From CANLBN01 sp050633825 (lineage in GTDB: Bacteria; Pseudomonadota; Gammaproteobacteria; Pseudomonadales; Cellvibrionaceae), in assembly GCA_050633825.1 (NCBI GenBank), contig JBOEHG010000022.1, forward strand, positions 1-59,860: a DNA stretch of 59,860 nucleotides. Reading direction: 5' to 3'. The notes under the pieces are model-generated. The model had not been told where the DNA came from. It ran no database searches and was given only the letters and a program-made list of their open reading frames with translations. Of the stretch, positions 8,445-17,993 are shown piece after piece. A program made the position numbers and the translations under genes. How positions within the stretch are numbered: the stretch's first letter is position 1; each line of letters opens with the position of its first letter.

Positions 8445-9656
8445 ATGGTATTACCCCTCTCAGTGTTAGCGACTCTTTTCGGCGCTCTACTAAGCTATTG
8501 GTTAATGCCTACTATTACGCCAGTATTTGTCACAGTTGCTATGGGTATCTGCATATGGCAGTGTTTTAAACAAAAAAATAGCCAAACTGTCGTTAAACCA
8601 TCCAATCACCAGAAAAAAAGTAAAAATATTAGCGATAAGCCTCACCCATTTGAGCATCAATTTCTCAATGATTTTGTCGCTGAAATAAATGATCAGACAA
8701 ATATTATTGATAGCGACCTATCACAACTTCAAAGCATTTTATGTGATGCGACTGGATCACTATCCAGCACGGTATTAAGCGTAGAAAGCGATACTAGTAA
8801 CCAACGGCACGCTCTGGAAAAGTTGATTAAAGAGCTAATGGATGCCACCAGCATGGAATTAGAAGCCTCCAAACAGGAAGAATCCAGTATTACCCGTTTC
8901 GCTAATATGGCAAGTTCAACCGTAGACGGTTTACTAGTACAACTAAAGGATATTCGCTCGGCATCAGTGGTTTTATCCACTAATTTCAGTGGCATTAATG
9001 AAGACTTTAAAGAAGTGATGTCCTATTTAGGGGATATCAATGATATCAACTCACAAACCAACTTATTAGCACTCAATGCCGCAATCGAAGCAGCAAGAGC
9101 CGGAGAGGCAGGTAGAGGATTTAGTGTTGTTGCAGATGAAGTCCGTGCACTTTCAGTACGAACAGAAGAGTTTAATCAGCGAATTAAACAAAAAATAGAA
9201 GCTACTGAGAGTAAAATTACTGACTCTATGTCTTCGCTTGAAGCAGCCACTAATATTGATCTAGAAGAATGCCAAGATGCTAAAGCAGCTATGGATATAC
9301 TCTGGAAGGATTTATCGCATATGCATAATTTAGTGACAAATCAATCACAGCATATCGAAGACCTGTCCCACCGCATACAAAAACTGGTAATGGAAGGCAT
9401 GCTTTCACTACAGTTTGAAGATATCGCAAGGCAACTGATCGAGCATGTTAATGAACGCATTATTATGACCAATGAATTCATTGAAAGCCTTCTAGGTGGC
9501 TACCTTAAATTGAATGAAAGCCATAGCGAACAAACTCAAGAAGAGCTTCAAGAAGCACTTATCGCAGAATTTAACTCGGGGAAACATCGCTTAGCCACTA
9601 TCGCTAAGGCCGTACAACAAACCAATATGGATCAAGGTGACGTTGACCTTTTCTAG
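8445..9656 (+). CDS. methyl-accepting chemotaxis-type protein without periplasmic sensor domain
   Basis: 403 residues. Two hydrophobic segments sit at about 3-19 and 24-40 with almost no loop between them, so there is no extracytoplasmic ligand domain. The receptor hairpin tip is clear: NSQTNLLALNAAIEAARAGE then AGRGFSVVADEVRALS (about 203-240), the CheA/CheW contact region. Downstream is SLQFEDIARQLIEHV (about 324-338), which resembles the phosphatase-segment style DFQDLTGQ of CheZ; this is an inference from a short match. There is no NWETF-like tether at the C-terminus. The gene lies between the AddB-like and AddA-like genes, in the same direction. The signal it reads is unknown, possibly cytoplasmic or membrane state. 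Confidence 0.9.
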   Translation: MVLPLSVLATLFGALLSYWLMPTITPVFVTVAMGICIWQCFKQKNSQTVVKPSNHQKKSKNISDKPHPFEHQFLNDFVAEINDQTNIIDSDLSQLQSILCDATGSLSSTVLSVESDTSNQRHALEKLIKELMDATSMELEASKQEESSITRFANMASSTVDGLLVQLKDIRSASVVLSTNFSGINEDFKEVMSYLGDINDINSQTNLLALNAAIEAARAGEAGRGFSVVADEVRALSVRTEEFNQRIKQKIEATESKITDSMSSLEAATNIDLEECQDAKAAMDILWKDLSHMHNLVTNQSQHIEDLSHRIQKLVMEGMLSLQFEDIARQLIEHVNERIIMTNEFIESLLGGYLKLNESHSEQTQEELQEALIAEFNSGKHRLATIAKAVQQTNMDQGDVDLF

Positions 9657-9826
9657 GTTTTCACACCATATAATTATAGCCCCTTCTTATTTTACCTTGC
9701 TGTACATACCACATACATCACCCTTACTCAGCTTTTCGTCAACTCATTTCAGCTAGACCCTGTTAACACTTAACCTACGAACAGCTATCTGCTAGAGTTC
9801 GCAATTAAATTATTGTACGAACTGAT

Positions 9827-12800
9827 ATGAATCAACCCATTGATGCCGATATTCGGCAACAAGCCCTTGATACTCGCTATTCATTTGCCGTTAGCGCACC
9901 GGCAGGTTCAGGAAAAACTGGGCTATTAACACAACGAGTATTGTCGTTGTTAGCTCAGTGTGAATACCCCGAAAATATTCTTGCAATTACCTTTACCAAA
10001 AAAGCGGCTGCTGAAATGCAGGGGCGCATTATTGCAGCATTGCAAAACGCAAAAGATGAGTCTAAAGGCCCGGATGATCACTTCTCTAACAAAACCTGGC
10101 AACTAGCAAGACAAGTCATTAAACGCGACGCAGAACAACAGTGGCATTTATTAGACTTACCCAACCGACTACGAATTACCACAATTGATAGTTTTTGTCG
10201 GCAACTCAGCCAACAAATGCCACTTAGTAATACTCTTGGTAATACGCCAGAGGTTCTAGATACCGCAGAAATAAAAAATGCTTACGAATTAGCGGTAAGA
10301 GAGACTCTCAGCTTACTAGAGCAAACACACCCACTTCAAACTGATTTAATACGTCTAATTAAACACTTTAACAATCAGTTACCGAACATTGAATCCTTGC
10401 TCATTAATTTATTGGGACGCCGAGATCAATGGCTAGGCCCTTTACTTGAATCAAAAGACCAACGACATTCACTGGAGTCTATTCTACAAACGGTCACAAC
10501 AGAGCATTTGCAAGCGTGCCAACATGCCTTAAAGTCTATATCAGGAGAGTTGCTCACATTGGCAGATTACGCTGCCTCAATGCTAGAAAAGAGTAATAAA
10601 GAATCTATTATATGCCAGTGCCTTGGCTTAACCACATTACCTGACACAAGCCATCAAGGTCTCAGCCAATGGTTGGGTTTGTGTGAATTATTGCTAACCA
10701 AGCAAGGGGGCGTTAGAAATACTATTGATAAGCGCTGGGGATTCCCCGCAGCTGATAAAGATATGAGCAAGGAAGAAAAAGATTATGCCAAAGCGCAAAA
10801 ACAACGCATGCTGGATTTACTTGTAGAATTAAAAAATCAACCCGACCTTGTTAGCTTGCTTCATAATAGCCGTGGTTTACCTGAAAATCACTATACAGAT
10901 GATCAGTGGGAACTATTAGATAGTTTAACGCGTGTGTTAACACGTTTAGTGGCTCAATTAAATCTTGTGTTTCAGCAAATAGGAAAGACTGATTTTATAG
11001 AGATTACTTTGGCCGCTCTAAATGCGCTCGGTCATAGTGATCAACCGACAGATTTAGCACTAGCAATGGACTACCGCATTCAGCATATCCTTGTTGATGA
11101 ATTTCAGGATACCTCTAGCCCTCAACTTAATTTATTAAAAAAATTGACAGCGGGCTGGCAAGCGGATGATGGTCGCACATTATTTGTCGTTGGTGACGCC
11201 ATGCAATCTTGCTATGGGTTCAGAGATGCTAATGTGGGTATTTTTCTTGATATACGTCAACAAGGTTTGGGGGATATAAAACTAACCCCTCTCGACTTAT
11301 CTGTTAATTTTCGGTCAGAAGAAAATATTGTACACTGGTGCAATACTGTCTTTGCTGATGTTTTTCCAAAAGAAAATAAAATTAACCATGGTGCGGTTAA
11401 ATATCAACAAGCTATCGCTTTTCATCAGTCTCAAACGGCCAACTCTCAAGTAACACAAAAAGCAAACAATACTGCTGTCTCTATCGAGTGCTTCCTGCAT
11501 GAAGAGAGCATTAGTCATCGAACAGATGAAGCAAAAGAGATAGCTGATATTATTTTAAAAACACAACAAGAACAAACTAATGGTACCGTTGCCATTCTTG
11601 TTAGAAAAAGAAGTCAAGTAAACGAAATTACTGTCGCATTAAACAATGCCAATATTGAATATCGCGCAACGGATATTGATAGGTTAGAGACTAATATGCT
11701 GGTGATGGACCTAATGAATTTGACTCGCGCCCTACTCTACCCAAATGATCGTATTGCATGGTTGGCATTACTACGCGCACCGTGGTGTGGACTCAATATG
11801 GAAGATCTACATGCTATTGCGAATATACAGTTAGAAAATTCAGAGAAAAACCTTTTCTTCAATATCATCTACAACACTAAAAAAATAGTGCTTTCACAAA
11901 CAGGGAATAAACTTCTACAACGTTTTAGTACAACACTACAACAAGTGTTAAAACAACAAGGCCGCTGTAATTTACGCCAATGGATCGAAGGTGCCTGGCT
12001 TCAACTAGGTGGAAGCGCATTATTTATCGACATTGATGAACAACAAATTGCCGATCAATTTTTTCAACTTTTGGAGAAACATCAAATAGGTTCAACATTA
12101 CCGGACTGGAATGTTTTTAGTCACGCAGTGAGTCAACTGTATGCAAACCCTTCTTATTCAAAAGAAATGGATAAAAGCAATAGCACTGTCGAAATTATGA
12201 CGATTCATAAATCCAAAGGTTTGGAATTTGATACTGTCATCATACCTGGCTTGGACCAATCTTCTGCTTCAGATAAACAACAGTTACTGGCATGGTTAGA
12301 ATGGCTGGATAGCCAACAGCAATCGCAATTAGTAATTAGCCCTGTTCATGCATCTGGCAATGACAGAGATAGCATTCATGATTATATTCGGCAACAACAA
12401 AAAATCAGACAGCAACTAGAGGCGGATCGTTTATTTTATGTAGGATGTACCAGGGCTATTAAAAATTTACATTTATTAGCTTATGTAAAAACCAAAAATA
12501 TCCCTGAGGATATTAATACAGAAATCACTTCATTAAAAAATTTAAATAGCTACAAGCCAGCAGAAAACTCTATACTGGCCAGCATCTGGCAGCATATTAA
12601 AGATACAGCTAAAATATCATTAAGCAGTGATTCTCAGCATACAACTGAACATTTACCTAGGAAAGCACACCCTAATAGCTTAATAAGACAAAATGAAGAT
12701 TGGGAAAAGAAAGAGTACCCAGTTAATCAACAATTAAAAGCATACCGGCTGAATCACTATAGCGAAGACATTGCTATTGATAATAGAGTCAGTCCAAGTG

Positions 12801-13339
12801 AACTACACCAGCGTGACGCTCGCTATATAGGAACCATCCTCCATTCTGCTCTACAAGATATTACTGAAAGTGGTTATTTATCATGGAATGATCAAAAAAT
12901 AGAAAACCACACCATTATTTGGCAAAAGCAGTTACAACAACTGGGGATGAATACAGGTTATGCTAAAACCTCAGCCAATAAAATTGCTACTGCTGTAAAG
13001 CAAATGCTAGCAACAGAAACCGGGTGTTGGTTACTGGATAATCAACATCAAGATAGCGCCTGTGAATTATCGTTATGGGCAAGAATAAAGCATACCCAGC
13101 AAGAAATGATTATTGATAGGACATTTATTGACACAAAAACAAACACTCGCTGGATTATCGATTATAAGAGTAGCGAGCCTGATAGTTCATCAGCTGAAGC
13201 CTTGGCTAACTTTTCTCAAAAGGAACATAGTTTATATCGACAACAATTACTGAATTATGCTTCCCTTTTCAGGCATGAGCAGAATGTTCGCACTGCTTTA
13301 TACTTCCCTCTGATCAATCATTTTTATGAGATCACATAA
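9827..13339 (+). CDS. AddA-like UvrD/Rep helicase with C-terminal RecB-type nuclease
   Basis: 1170 residues. All SF1A helicase motifs are visible in order: Walker A SAPAGSGKT (23-31, Lys30), ITFTKKAAAEM, TTIDSFCRQL, ILVDEFQDTSSPQ (Walker B), VVGDAMQSCYGFRDA, VNFRSEENI, VEIMTIHKSKGLEF, and LFYVGCTRA. The C-terminal end has GTILHSALQDI, WIIDYKSSE and YRQQLLNYA, the RecB-family nuclease motifs. This domain order and size are those of AddA/RexA. With the AddB-like protein encoded upstream it probably forms an end-resecting helicase-nuclease. It starts at ATG 9827 after a 170-bp spacer. Whether the genome also has recBCD cannot be seen here. Confidence 0.92.
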   Translation: MNQPIDADIRQQALDTRYSFAVSAPAGSGKTGLLTQRVLSLLAQCEYPENILAITFTKKAAAEMQGRIIAALQNAKDESKGPDDHFSNKTWQLARQVIKRDAEQQWHLLDLPNRLRITTIDSFCRQLSQQMPLSNTLGNTPEVLDTAEIKNAYELAVRETLSLLEQTHPLQTDLIRLIKHFNNQLPNIESLLINLLGRRDQWLGPLLESKDQRHSLESILQTVTTEHLQACQHALKSISGELLTLADYAASMLEKSNKESIICQCLGLTTLPDTSHQGLSQWLGLCELLLTKQGGVRNTIDKRWGFPAADKDMSKEEKDYAKAQKQRMLDLLVELKNQPDLVSLLHNSRGLPENHYTDDQWELLDSLTRVLTRLVAQLNLVFQQIGKTDFIEITLAALNALGHSDQPTDLALAMDYRIQHILVDEFQDTSSPQLNLLKKLTAGWQADDGRTLFVVGDAMQSCYGFRDANVGIFLDIRQQGLGDIKLTPLDLSVNFRSEENIVHWCNTVFADVFPKENKINHGAVKYQQAIAFHQSQTANSQVTQKANNTAVSIECFLHEESISHRTDEAKEIADIILKTQQEQTNGTVAILVRKRSQVNEITVALNNANIEYRATDIDRLETNMLVMDLMNLTRALLYPNDRIAWLALLRAPWCGLNMEDLHAIANIQLENSEKNLFFNIIYNTKKIVLSQTGNKLLQRFSTTLQQVLKQQGRCNLRQWIEGAWLQLGGSALFIDIDEQQIADQFFQLLEKHQIGSTLPDWNVFSHAVSQLYANPSYSKEMDKSNSTVEIMTIHKSKGLEFDTVIIPGLDQSSASDKQQLLAWLEWLDSQQQSQLVISPVHASGNDRDSIHDYIRQQQKIRQQLEADRLFYVGCTRAIKNLHLLAYVKTKNIPEDINTEITSLKNLNSYKPAENSILASIWQHIKDTAKISLSSDSQHTTEHLPRKAHPNSLIRQNEDWEKKEYPVNQQLKAYRLNHYSEDIAIDNRVSPSELHQRDARYIGTILHSALQDITESGYLSWNDQKIENHTIIWQKQLQQLGMNTGYAKTSANKIATAVKQMLATETGCWLLDNQHQDSACELSLWARIKHTQQEMIIDRTFIDTKTNTRWIIDYKSSEPDSSSAEALANFSQKEHSLYRQQLLNYASLFRHEQNVRTALYFPLINHFYEIT

Positions 13340-13479
13340 TTTACCTATAGATTCGCAATATGCCCTACTCACATTTTTCGGTTAATAGAGACAGATAAGC
13401 GTAACACCCATATTCACCTTACTGATTCTAGGGTAGAATGCGCTTCCCAGTATATATATCGTTAACTTACTAGAATCTT

Positions 13480-14955
13480 ATGTCTGACATTGAAAATCTG
13501 ACCATTATGTTTACCGACATTGTCGGTTTCTCAAATATGGTATCGTCACTTCCACGAACAGAAAGTGAACAGATTTTACAAACCCACGATAAGCTCTTGC
13601 AAAAGCAAATCAAGCGCTTCGGTGGGACCATTATAAAATCTGTAGGCGATTCTTTTTTGGTGATCTTTCGCTCACCAACAGATGCGGTGCTTTGTTCAAT
13701 GGCAATGCAGGACACTTTGTGGGAGCAAAATCAAGCAGACGACAATCAACATGACATCATTATTCGTGTCGCTTTAAATGCAGGCGAAGTTAGATTGACT
13801 CATGGTGATGTATTTGGCGAAGCTGTAAATATTGCTGCTCGTTTGGAAGGAGAAACACCTGCCGGTGATATTTATCTGACTGAGACCGTTTACCTCTCAA
13901 TGAATAAAAATGAAGTTCATCTTGAGGAGGTTGGAAAAAAAGACTTTAAAGGTATACCGCAAGCAATCACGATATACCAAGCCAACAATAAAGCTGACAA
14001 GGAACAATCTGTAGAATTTAAAGACTATCCTTACGGTGGCTCACATAAACGATTAAAACCAGCTAGTCGTTCGCTGTTCAGTGTTGGTAAACTTTTTGTC
14101 GGTATTTCAACCGCAATTATTGCCGCTTTCTTTAGTTGGTGGCTAACAATCACTTATATGCCATCAACAGGCACAATAGAATTAGATAAATTAGAAGTTG
14201 CATATAAAGACCCAAGCCAAATTAATGAATATGATGTTATTAGCTTTATGCCTGACATTACGACTGAAATTCGTAACAAAGCTGAGCCCCTAGTAGAAAG
14301 TAAAAACTACGTTTCCTTAAAAACCTTAGTCGATGAATATACAACGGATTACCCGGATAATCCGTATTTATCAATGCTAAAAGGTCATATCAGTATTTAT
14401 TATGAAAATTATGAACCTGCAATAAATCAATATGAAGCTGCTTTAAAAGAGAATTCGTCGCTCGCAAGGGATGTGCAACTATCAAAAAATTTGGTTAAAT
14501 TACTGGATTACCAACGCATTAAAGCAAACCGTCTACTCGCTCAACATCTGAGCCCAGCGATGGTCAATGCACTTTCGGCAAGAACAGGGAAATCAGGTCT
14601 ACGGGCTCGTTACGATGCATTTTATTTATTAAAAGACTCGGGAAACCTTAAAAAGGTTGATACTGTTGGGTTAAACATATGGGACTTGAAAGAGCTCAAT
14701 GAATGTAAACTTAAAAAAATTGCCGTTAGAGAGCTGAAGAGACTCAACGACCCTCGTGCACTACCCACACTAAAAAAGATTGCAAGTAGTAATATATGGA
14801 AGCAAATTCAATATTTTTGTCTTCGAGCTGATGTTAGAAAAGCCATTGCCCAGATAGAAGGTAAAGACAAAAAGACGGTTGAAGATAATAAAGATGAAAA
14901 GACACCGATAAAAAAACAAACTAATAGTGACGAAGCCATTAAAACAGATGAATAA
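13480..14955 (+). CDS. class III adenylyl cyclase with one membrane helix and C-terminal TPR/HEAT-like region
   Basis: 491 residues. The cyclase domain is at the very N-terminus (about 5-168): metal-binding Asp13 (MFTDIVGF) and Asp57 (SVGDSF), adenine-selecting Lys53 and Asp110, and transition-state residues Asn117 and Arg121 (VNIAARLE). The Asp110-Asn117-Arg121 spacing is canonical, so cAMP rather than cGMP synthesis is predicted. One membrane helix follows (about 201-226). The rest (about 240-460) is helical with a TPR-like pair (NPYLSMLKGHISIYYENYEPAI) and HEAT-like pieces (NDPRALPTLKKIA), ending in a Lys/Glu/Asp-rich tail. With an N-terminal cytoplasmic catalytic domain, the C-terminal half should lie outside the inner membrane. 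It stands alone, between the AddA-like gene and a convergent SDR gene. Confidence 0.9.
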   Translation: MSDIENLTIMFTDIVGFSNMVSSLPRTESEQILQTHDKLLQKQIKRFGGTIIKSVGDSFLVIFRSPTDAVLCSMAMQDTLWEQNQADDNQHDIIIRVALNAGEVRLTHGDVFGEAVNIAARLEGETPAGDIYLTETVYLSMNKNEVHLEEVGKKDFKGIPQAITIYQANNKADKEQSVEFKDYPYGGSHKRLKPASRSLFSVGKLFVGISTAIIAAFFSWWLTITYMPSTGTIELDKLEVAYKDPSQINEYDVISFMPDITTEIRNKAEPLVESKNYVSLKTLVDEYTTDYPDNPYLSMLKGHISIYYENYEPAINQYEAALKENSSLARDVQLSKNLVKLLDYQRIKANRLLAQHLSPAMVNALSARTGKSGLRARYDAFYLLKDSGNLKKVDTVGLNIWDLKELNECKLKKIAVRELKRLNDPRALPTLKKIASSNIWKQIQYFCLRADVRKAIAQIEGKDKKTVEDNKDEKTPIKKQTNSDEAIKTDE

Positions 14956-14961
14956 TGGCTG

Positions 14962-15741
14962 TTAAGGCAGAATCACTTGCCCATCCCATGCAAAACATTG
15001 ACCTGAATCATCATAAGATAACTTATCTATCACTGCCAATAATTGTGTAGCTGAAAATAGTGGTGTAAATAATTTATGCTCTGGGACGTTTTTTTGAAAA
15101 GGAGCCGATAAATCTGTTGCTACAGTGCCAGGATGTAAACCCGCAACAATCATCTTCGGTAGCTTACGTTTATACTCTATAGACACATTTTTTATAAGCA
15201 TATTAAGTGCCGCTTTACTGGCTCTGTAACTATGCCAGCCACCTAAACTATTATCACTAATACTACCAACTCGAGCAGACAAAGCACCAAAAAATGTCAG
15301 CTGCTCTTTATTCATTAGCGATAAAAAATACTTGGCCACCAACGCTGGTCCCAAAGCATTCACCAACATACTTTCTACAAAATTCTCTAGTGATAATTGA
15401 CTTAGACTTTTTTCAGGCTTAAGCCCTGCGTCTGTATGTAAAACACCCGTTGTAAGCAAAACGATATCAAGGAGCTTATCTTGTGCCTTAATTTTGTTGG
15501 CCGCCTGCTCAATACTTTTTTCATCAGCAAAATCTAGCGATATATTGGTAATATGGACTGTATCATTGTCGTGTTCAGATGTTTGTAGCTGAGAACGCCC
15601 GCAAGCATAAATAGTATCCACTATACCTGAGCCTATTAATTCATTCAGGATTGCTTGGCCTATGCCGCCTGATGCGCCCACAATAGCAACAGTCAGCGGC
15701 TGATGGTCTCTTTGTTCCATAAACGACGGAAGTAAAGACAT
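14962..15741 (-). CDS. SDR family NAD(P)-dependent oxidoreductase
   Basis: 259 residues of classical short-chain dehydrogenase type. The Rossmann motif is GASGGIGQ (about 22-29), the catalytic YRASK (Tyr and Lys) is at about 168-172 with a serine-containing stretch before it (SALSARVGSISDN), and NALGPALVAKYF corresponds to the NAG-type motif. Similarity is to CsgA/'C-factor'-like SDRs of unknown substrate. A GAGAG ribosome-binding site sits about 8 bases before the ATG at 15741; a second Met at residue 8 is possible. It converges with the adenylyl cyclase gene (6-bp gap). The substrate cannot be inferred from the neighbours. Confidence 0.88.
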   Translation of the reverse strand: MSLLPSFMEQRDHQPLTVAIVGASGGIGQAILNELIGSGIVDTIYACGRSQLQTSEHDNDTVHITNISLDFADEKSIEQAANKIKAQDKLLDIVLLTTGVLHTDAGLKPEKSLSQLSLENFVESMLVNALGPALVAKYFLSLMNKEQLTFFGALSARVGSISDNSLGGWHSYRASKAALNMLIKNVSIEYKRKLPKMIVAGLHPGTVATDLSAPFQKNVPEHKLFTPLFSATQLLAVIDKLSYDDSGQCFAWDGQVILP

Positions 15742-15850
15742 ATCAATACTCTCTCATTAACTGCACTTTTTACATTAGTTTTTACGCTAACTCCCTTTAG
15801 ATAGACCATTCCCTAAATAGTAGTAGTCAACTCAACGCTATAAACAATTC

Positions 15851-16672
15851 TCAGAGAAAAGCTTGAATCAACATCCTAAGTGCAGTGACAGCAAGTAAAA
15901 TGGAAAATACTTTTTTAAGCTTGTTGCCATCTAATTTAGACCCTAACCATACCCCTACAGGTGCGAAAGCAACACTCAAGGGGATTAATACCAGCAAAGC
16001 CAAAAAGTTGATATAGCCCCATGTACCTGCAGGCGAATCAATCGGTGTAGTCGCAAATAATAATAATACGATTGCACCTGGCAGAGAAATTAGTAAACCA
16101 AAAGCCGCTGAAGTCCCGACAGCGCGATGCATGGCGTAGTTACAAGCAGTCAAAATAGAGACGCCTAAAGTACCACCGCCAATTCCCACCATGACAGAGA
16201 AGAAACCTATAATCGAACCCAATAAACCTTGATATGGCATCGGAGGCAAATTATCAAAGAAAGCCGCACTTTCGCTACGAAAATACAAATTAAAGGCCAT
16301 AAACAAGGCAATAAAAGCAAACAATATTGTAAAGTAACGTCCATCAAATTGAGTCACTAGCCAACTGCCTAAAAAAACACCCGCAACCATAAATACTAGC
16401 CAGCGCTTAATCAGTTGCCAGTCGATATTGCCTCGCTGATGATGAGAGCGAATAGACGATAGTGATGTCGGTATAATTGTCGCCAAAGACGTACCCGTAG
16501 CAATCACCATTGCATTGCCTGCTTCAACCCCAAAGTGCTGGAAGAGAAAGTACAGCACTGGCACATTGATAATACCGCCACCCACGCCAAGCAAACCCGC
16601 AAGTGTTCCTGCAAGCATGCCCGCAACCACTAAACCGCCTATAATTGGCAACCACTGACTTATTTCACCCAC
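15851..16672 (-). CDS. sulfite exporter TauE/SafE family membrane protein
   Basis: 273 residues with about eight predicted membrane helices and two internal halves, each opening with a glycine-rich helix: LAGLLGVGGGIINVP (about 24-38) and SVMVGIGGGTLGVSIL (about 159-174). This duplicated G-x-GGG pattern is the TauE/SafE hallmark; members export sulfite, sulfoacetate or other organosulfur anions. The substrate is unknown here. The start is GTG at 16672, with a GAGAG sequence about 11 bases upstream on the minus strand. It is divergent from aroF. No sulfur-metabolism gene is adjacent. Confidence 0.9.
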   Translation of the reverse strand: MGEISQWLPIIGGLVVAGMLAGTLAGLLGVGGGIINVPVLYFLFQHFGVEAGNAMVIATGTSLATIIPTSLSSIRSHHQRGNIDWQLIKRWLVFMVAGVFLGSWLVTQFDGRYFTILFAFIALFMAFNLYFRSESAAFFDNLPPMPYQGLLGSIIGFFSVMVGIGGGTLGVSILTACNYAMHRAVGTSAAFGLLISLPGAIVLLLFATTPIDSPAGTWGYINFLALLVLIPLSVAFAPVGVWLGSKLDGNKLKKVFSILLAVTALRMLIQAFL

Positions 16673-16847
16673 TGTTTGATTATCTCTCTGTTGTTAGTAT
16701 TTTATATTCGGGCTTTTGACAATCCAGTCATTCTATATTCACCTGTAAACTATAGAATCCATAACGTAATTCAATCCCCTTCAAGGACAAAATTACAGTA
16801 CAATGTCATTATTGTAAATTTTAATCCCACTAATTAGAACTCGAACC

Positions 16848-17915
16848 ATGTCACATTCTGCAATTGAAAACCTGAATCTTGCTTCTCAGGACGTTCTGAT
16901 CTCACCGGAACAACTAAAATCTGATCTACCTGTAAGCGAATCTGCCCAAGCGACTATATTGGCAGGAAGAGAAGCTGTTAATAACATCCTTGACCGCAAA
17001 GACAAACGTCTCATGATGGTGATTGGACCTTGCTCCATCCATGATGTCGATGCCGCGATGGATTATGCCCGTCGTCTGAAAACACTGGCAGATGAAGTCA
17101 AAGACTCTATCGCTATTGTTATGCGAGTTTATTTTGAAAAGCCACGAACAACGGTTGGCTGGAAAGGCCTTATCAATGATCCTCACCTCAATGGATCATT
17201 TGATATTGAAAAAGGCCTGCATATCGGGCGTAAGCTTTTATTGGATATCTCAGAATTGGGCCTGCCTACAGCAACAGAAGCACTGGACCCTATTTCTCCT
17301 CAGTATCTACATGATTTAATTTCATGGTCAGCAATTGGCGCCCGTACCACTGAATCACAGACTCACCGTGAAATGGCAAGTGGTTTATCCTGTGCAGTAG
17401 GTTTCAAAAATGGCACTGATGGTAGTTTAACTGTTGCCATGAATGCAATGCAGTCAGTATCCAGCTCACACCATTTTCTCGGCATTAATTCCAAAGGCCA
17501 AGTTTCTGTTGTAAGAACGAATGGTAACCCATACGCCCATGTCGTTTTACGTGGTGGTGGCGGTAAACCCAATTATGATTCTGTCAATATCGCATTATGT
17601 GAACAAGAAATACGTAAGCACGGTATGGTTGAGAATGTCATGGTTGATTGTAGTCATGAGAATTCGAATAAAAACCATGAATTACAACCACTGGTATTAG
17701 AAAATATTACGAATCAAATAATAGAGGGTAATCAATCTATTATTGGTTTAATGGTAGAAAGCAATATTGGTGCAGGCAATCAGAAAATTAATGAAGACCG
17801 TTCCAAAATGGAATACGGCGTTTCAGTAACGGATAAATGTATTGATTGGGAAACAACGGAATCATGTATTCGTACCATGCATGAAAAACTCAAAGCAGTA
17901 TTACCCAATCGCTAA
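16848..17915 (+). CDS. aroF: 3-deoxy-7-phosphoheptulonate synthase, tyrosine-type (class I)
   Basis: 355-residue first enzyme of the shikimate pathway, joining PEP and erythrose 4-phosphate. Family stretches include MMVIGPCSIHD (metal-binding Cys at about 62), MRVYFEKPRTTVGWKGL, IGARTTESQTHREMASG, VGFKNGTDGS, and MVDCSHENSNK. Wording such as TEALDPISPQYL, SWSAIGARTTESQTHREMASGLS and GVSVTD follows E. coli AroF rather than AroG (which has EFLDMITPQYL), so tyrosine feedback is the best guess; this is a sequence-similarity judgement. It ends 26 bp before a strong hairpin terminator. I saw no convincing pair of TyrR boxes upstream. Confidence 0.93.
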   Translation: MSHSAIENLNLASQDVLISPEQLKSDLPVSESAQATILAGREAVNNILDRKDKRLMMVIGPCSIHDVDAAMDYARRLKTLADEVKDSIAIVMRVYFEKPRTTVGWKGLINDPHLNGSFDIEKGLHIGRKLLLDISELGLPTATEALDPISPQYLHDLISWSAIGARTTESQTHREMASGLSCAVGFKNGTDGSLTVAMNAMQSVSSSHHFLGINSKGQVSVVRTNGNPYAHVVLRGGGGKPNYDSVNIALCEQEIRKHGMVENVMVDCSHENSNKNHELQPLVLENITNQIIEGNQSIIGLMVESNIGAGNQKINEDRSKMEYGVSVTDKCIDWETTESCIRTMHEKLKAVLPNR

Positions 17916-17941
17916 CCACCGACTGATTAATTTCAAGCTAT

Positions 17942-17970
17942 AAAAAAACCGGGAAATTCCCGGTTTTTTT
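17942..17970. terminator. bidirectional rho-independent terminator between aroF and the glutaredoxin gene
   Basis: A 14-bp perfect inverted repeat around base 17956: A7-CCGGGAA on the left and TTCCCGG-T7 on the right. It is U-tailed in both directions, serving aroF (+) and the convergent glutaredoxin gene (-). Confidence 0.93.
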
Positions 17971-17993
17971 ATAAATAAGATTTAGCTTTAGAG

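Noticed and set aside
16716..16758. TTGACA with a nearby TATATT as a sigma-70 promoter of aroF, and TGTAAA sequences as TyrR boxes
   Set aside because: The spacers are 12 or 29 bases and no second TyrR half-site lies six bases away, so neither can be supported.
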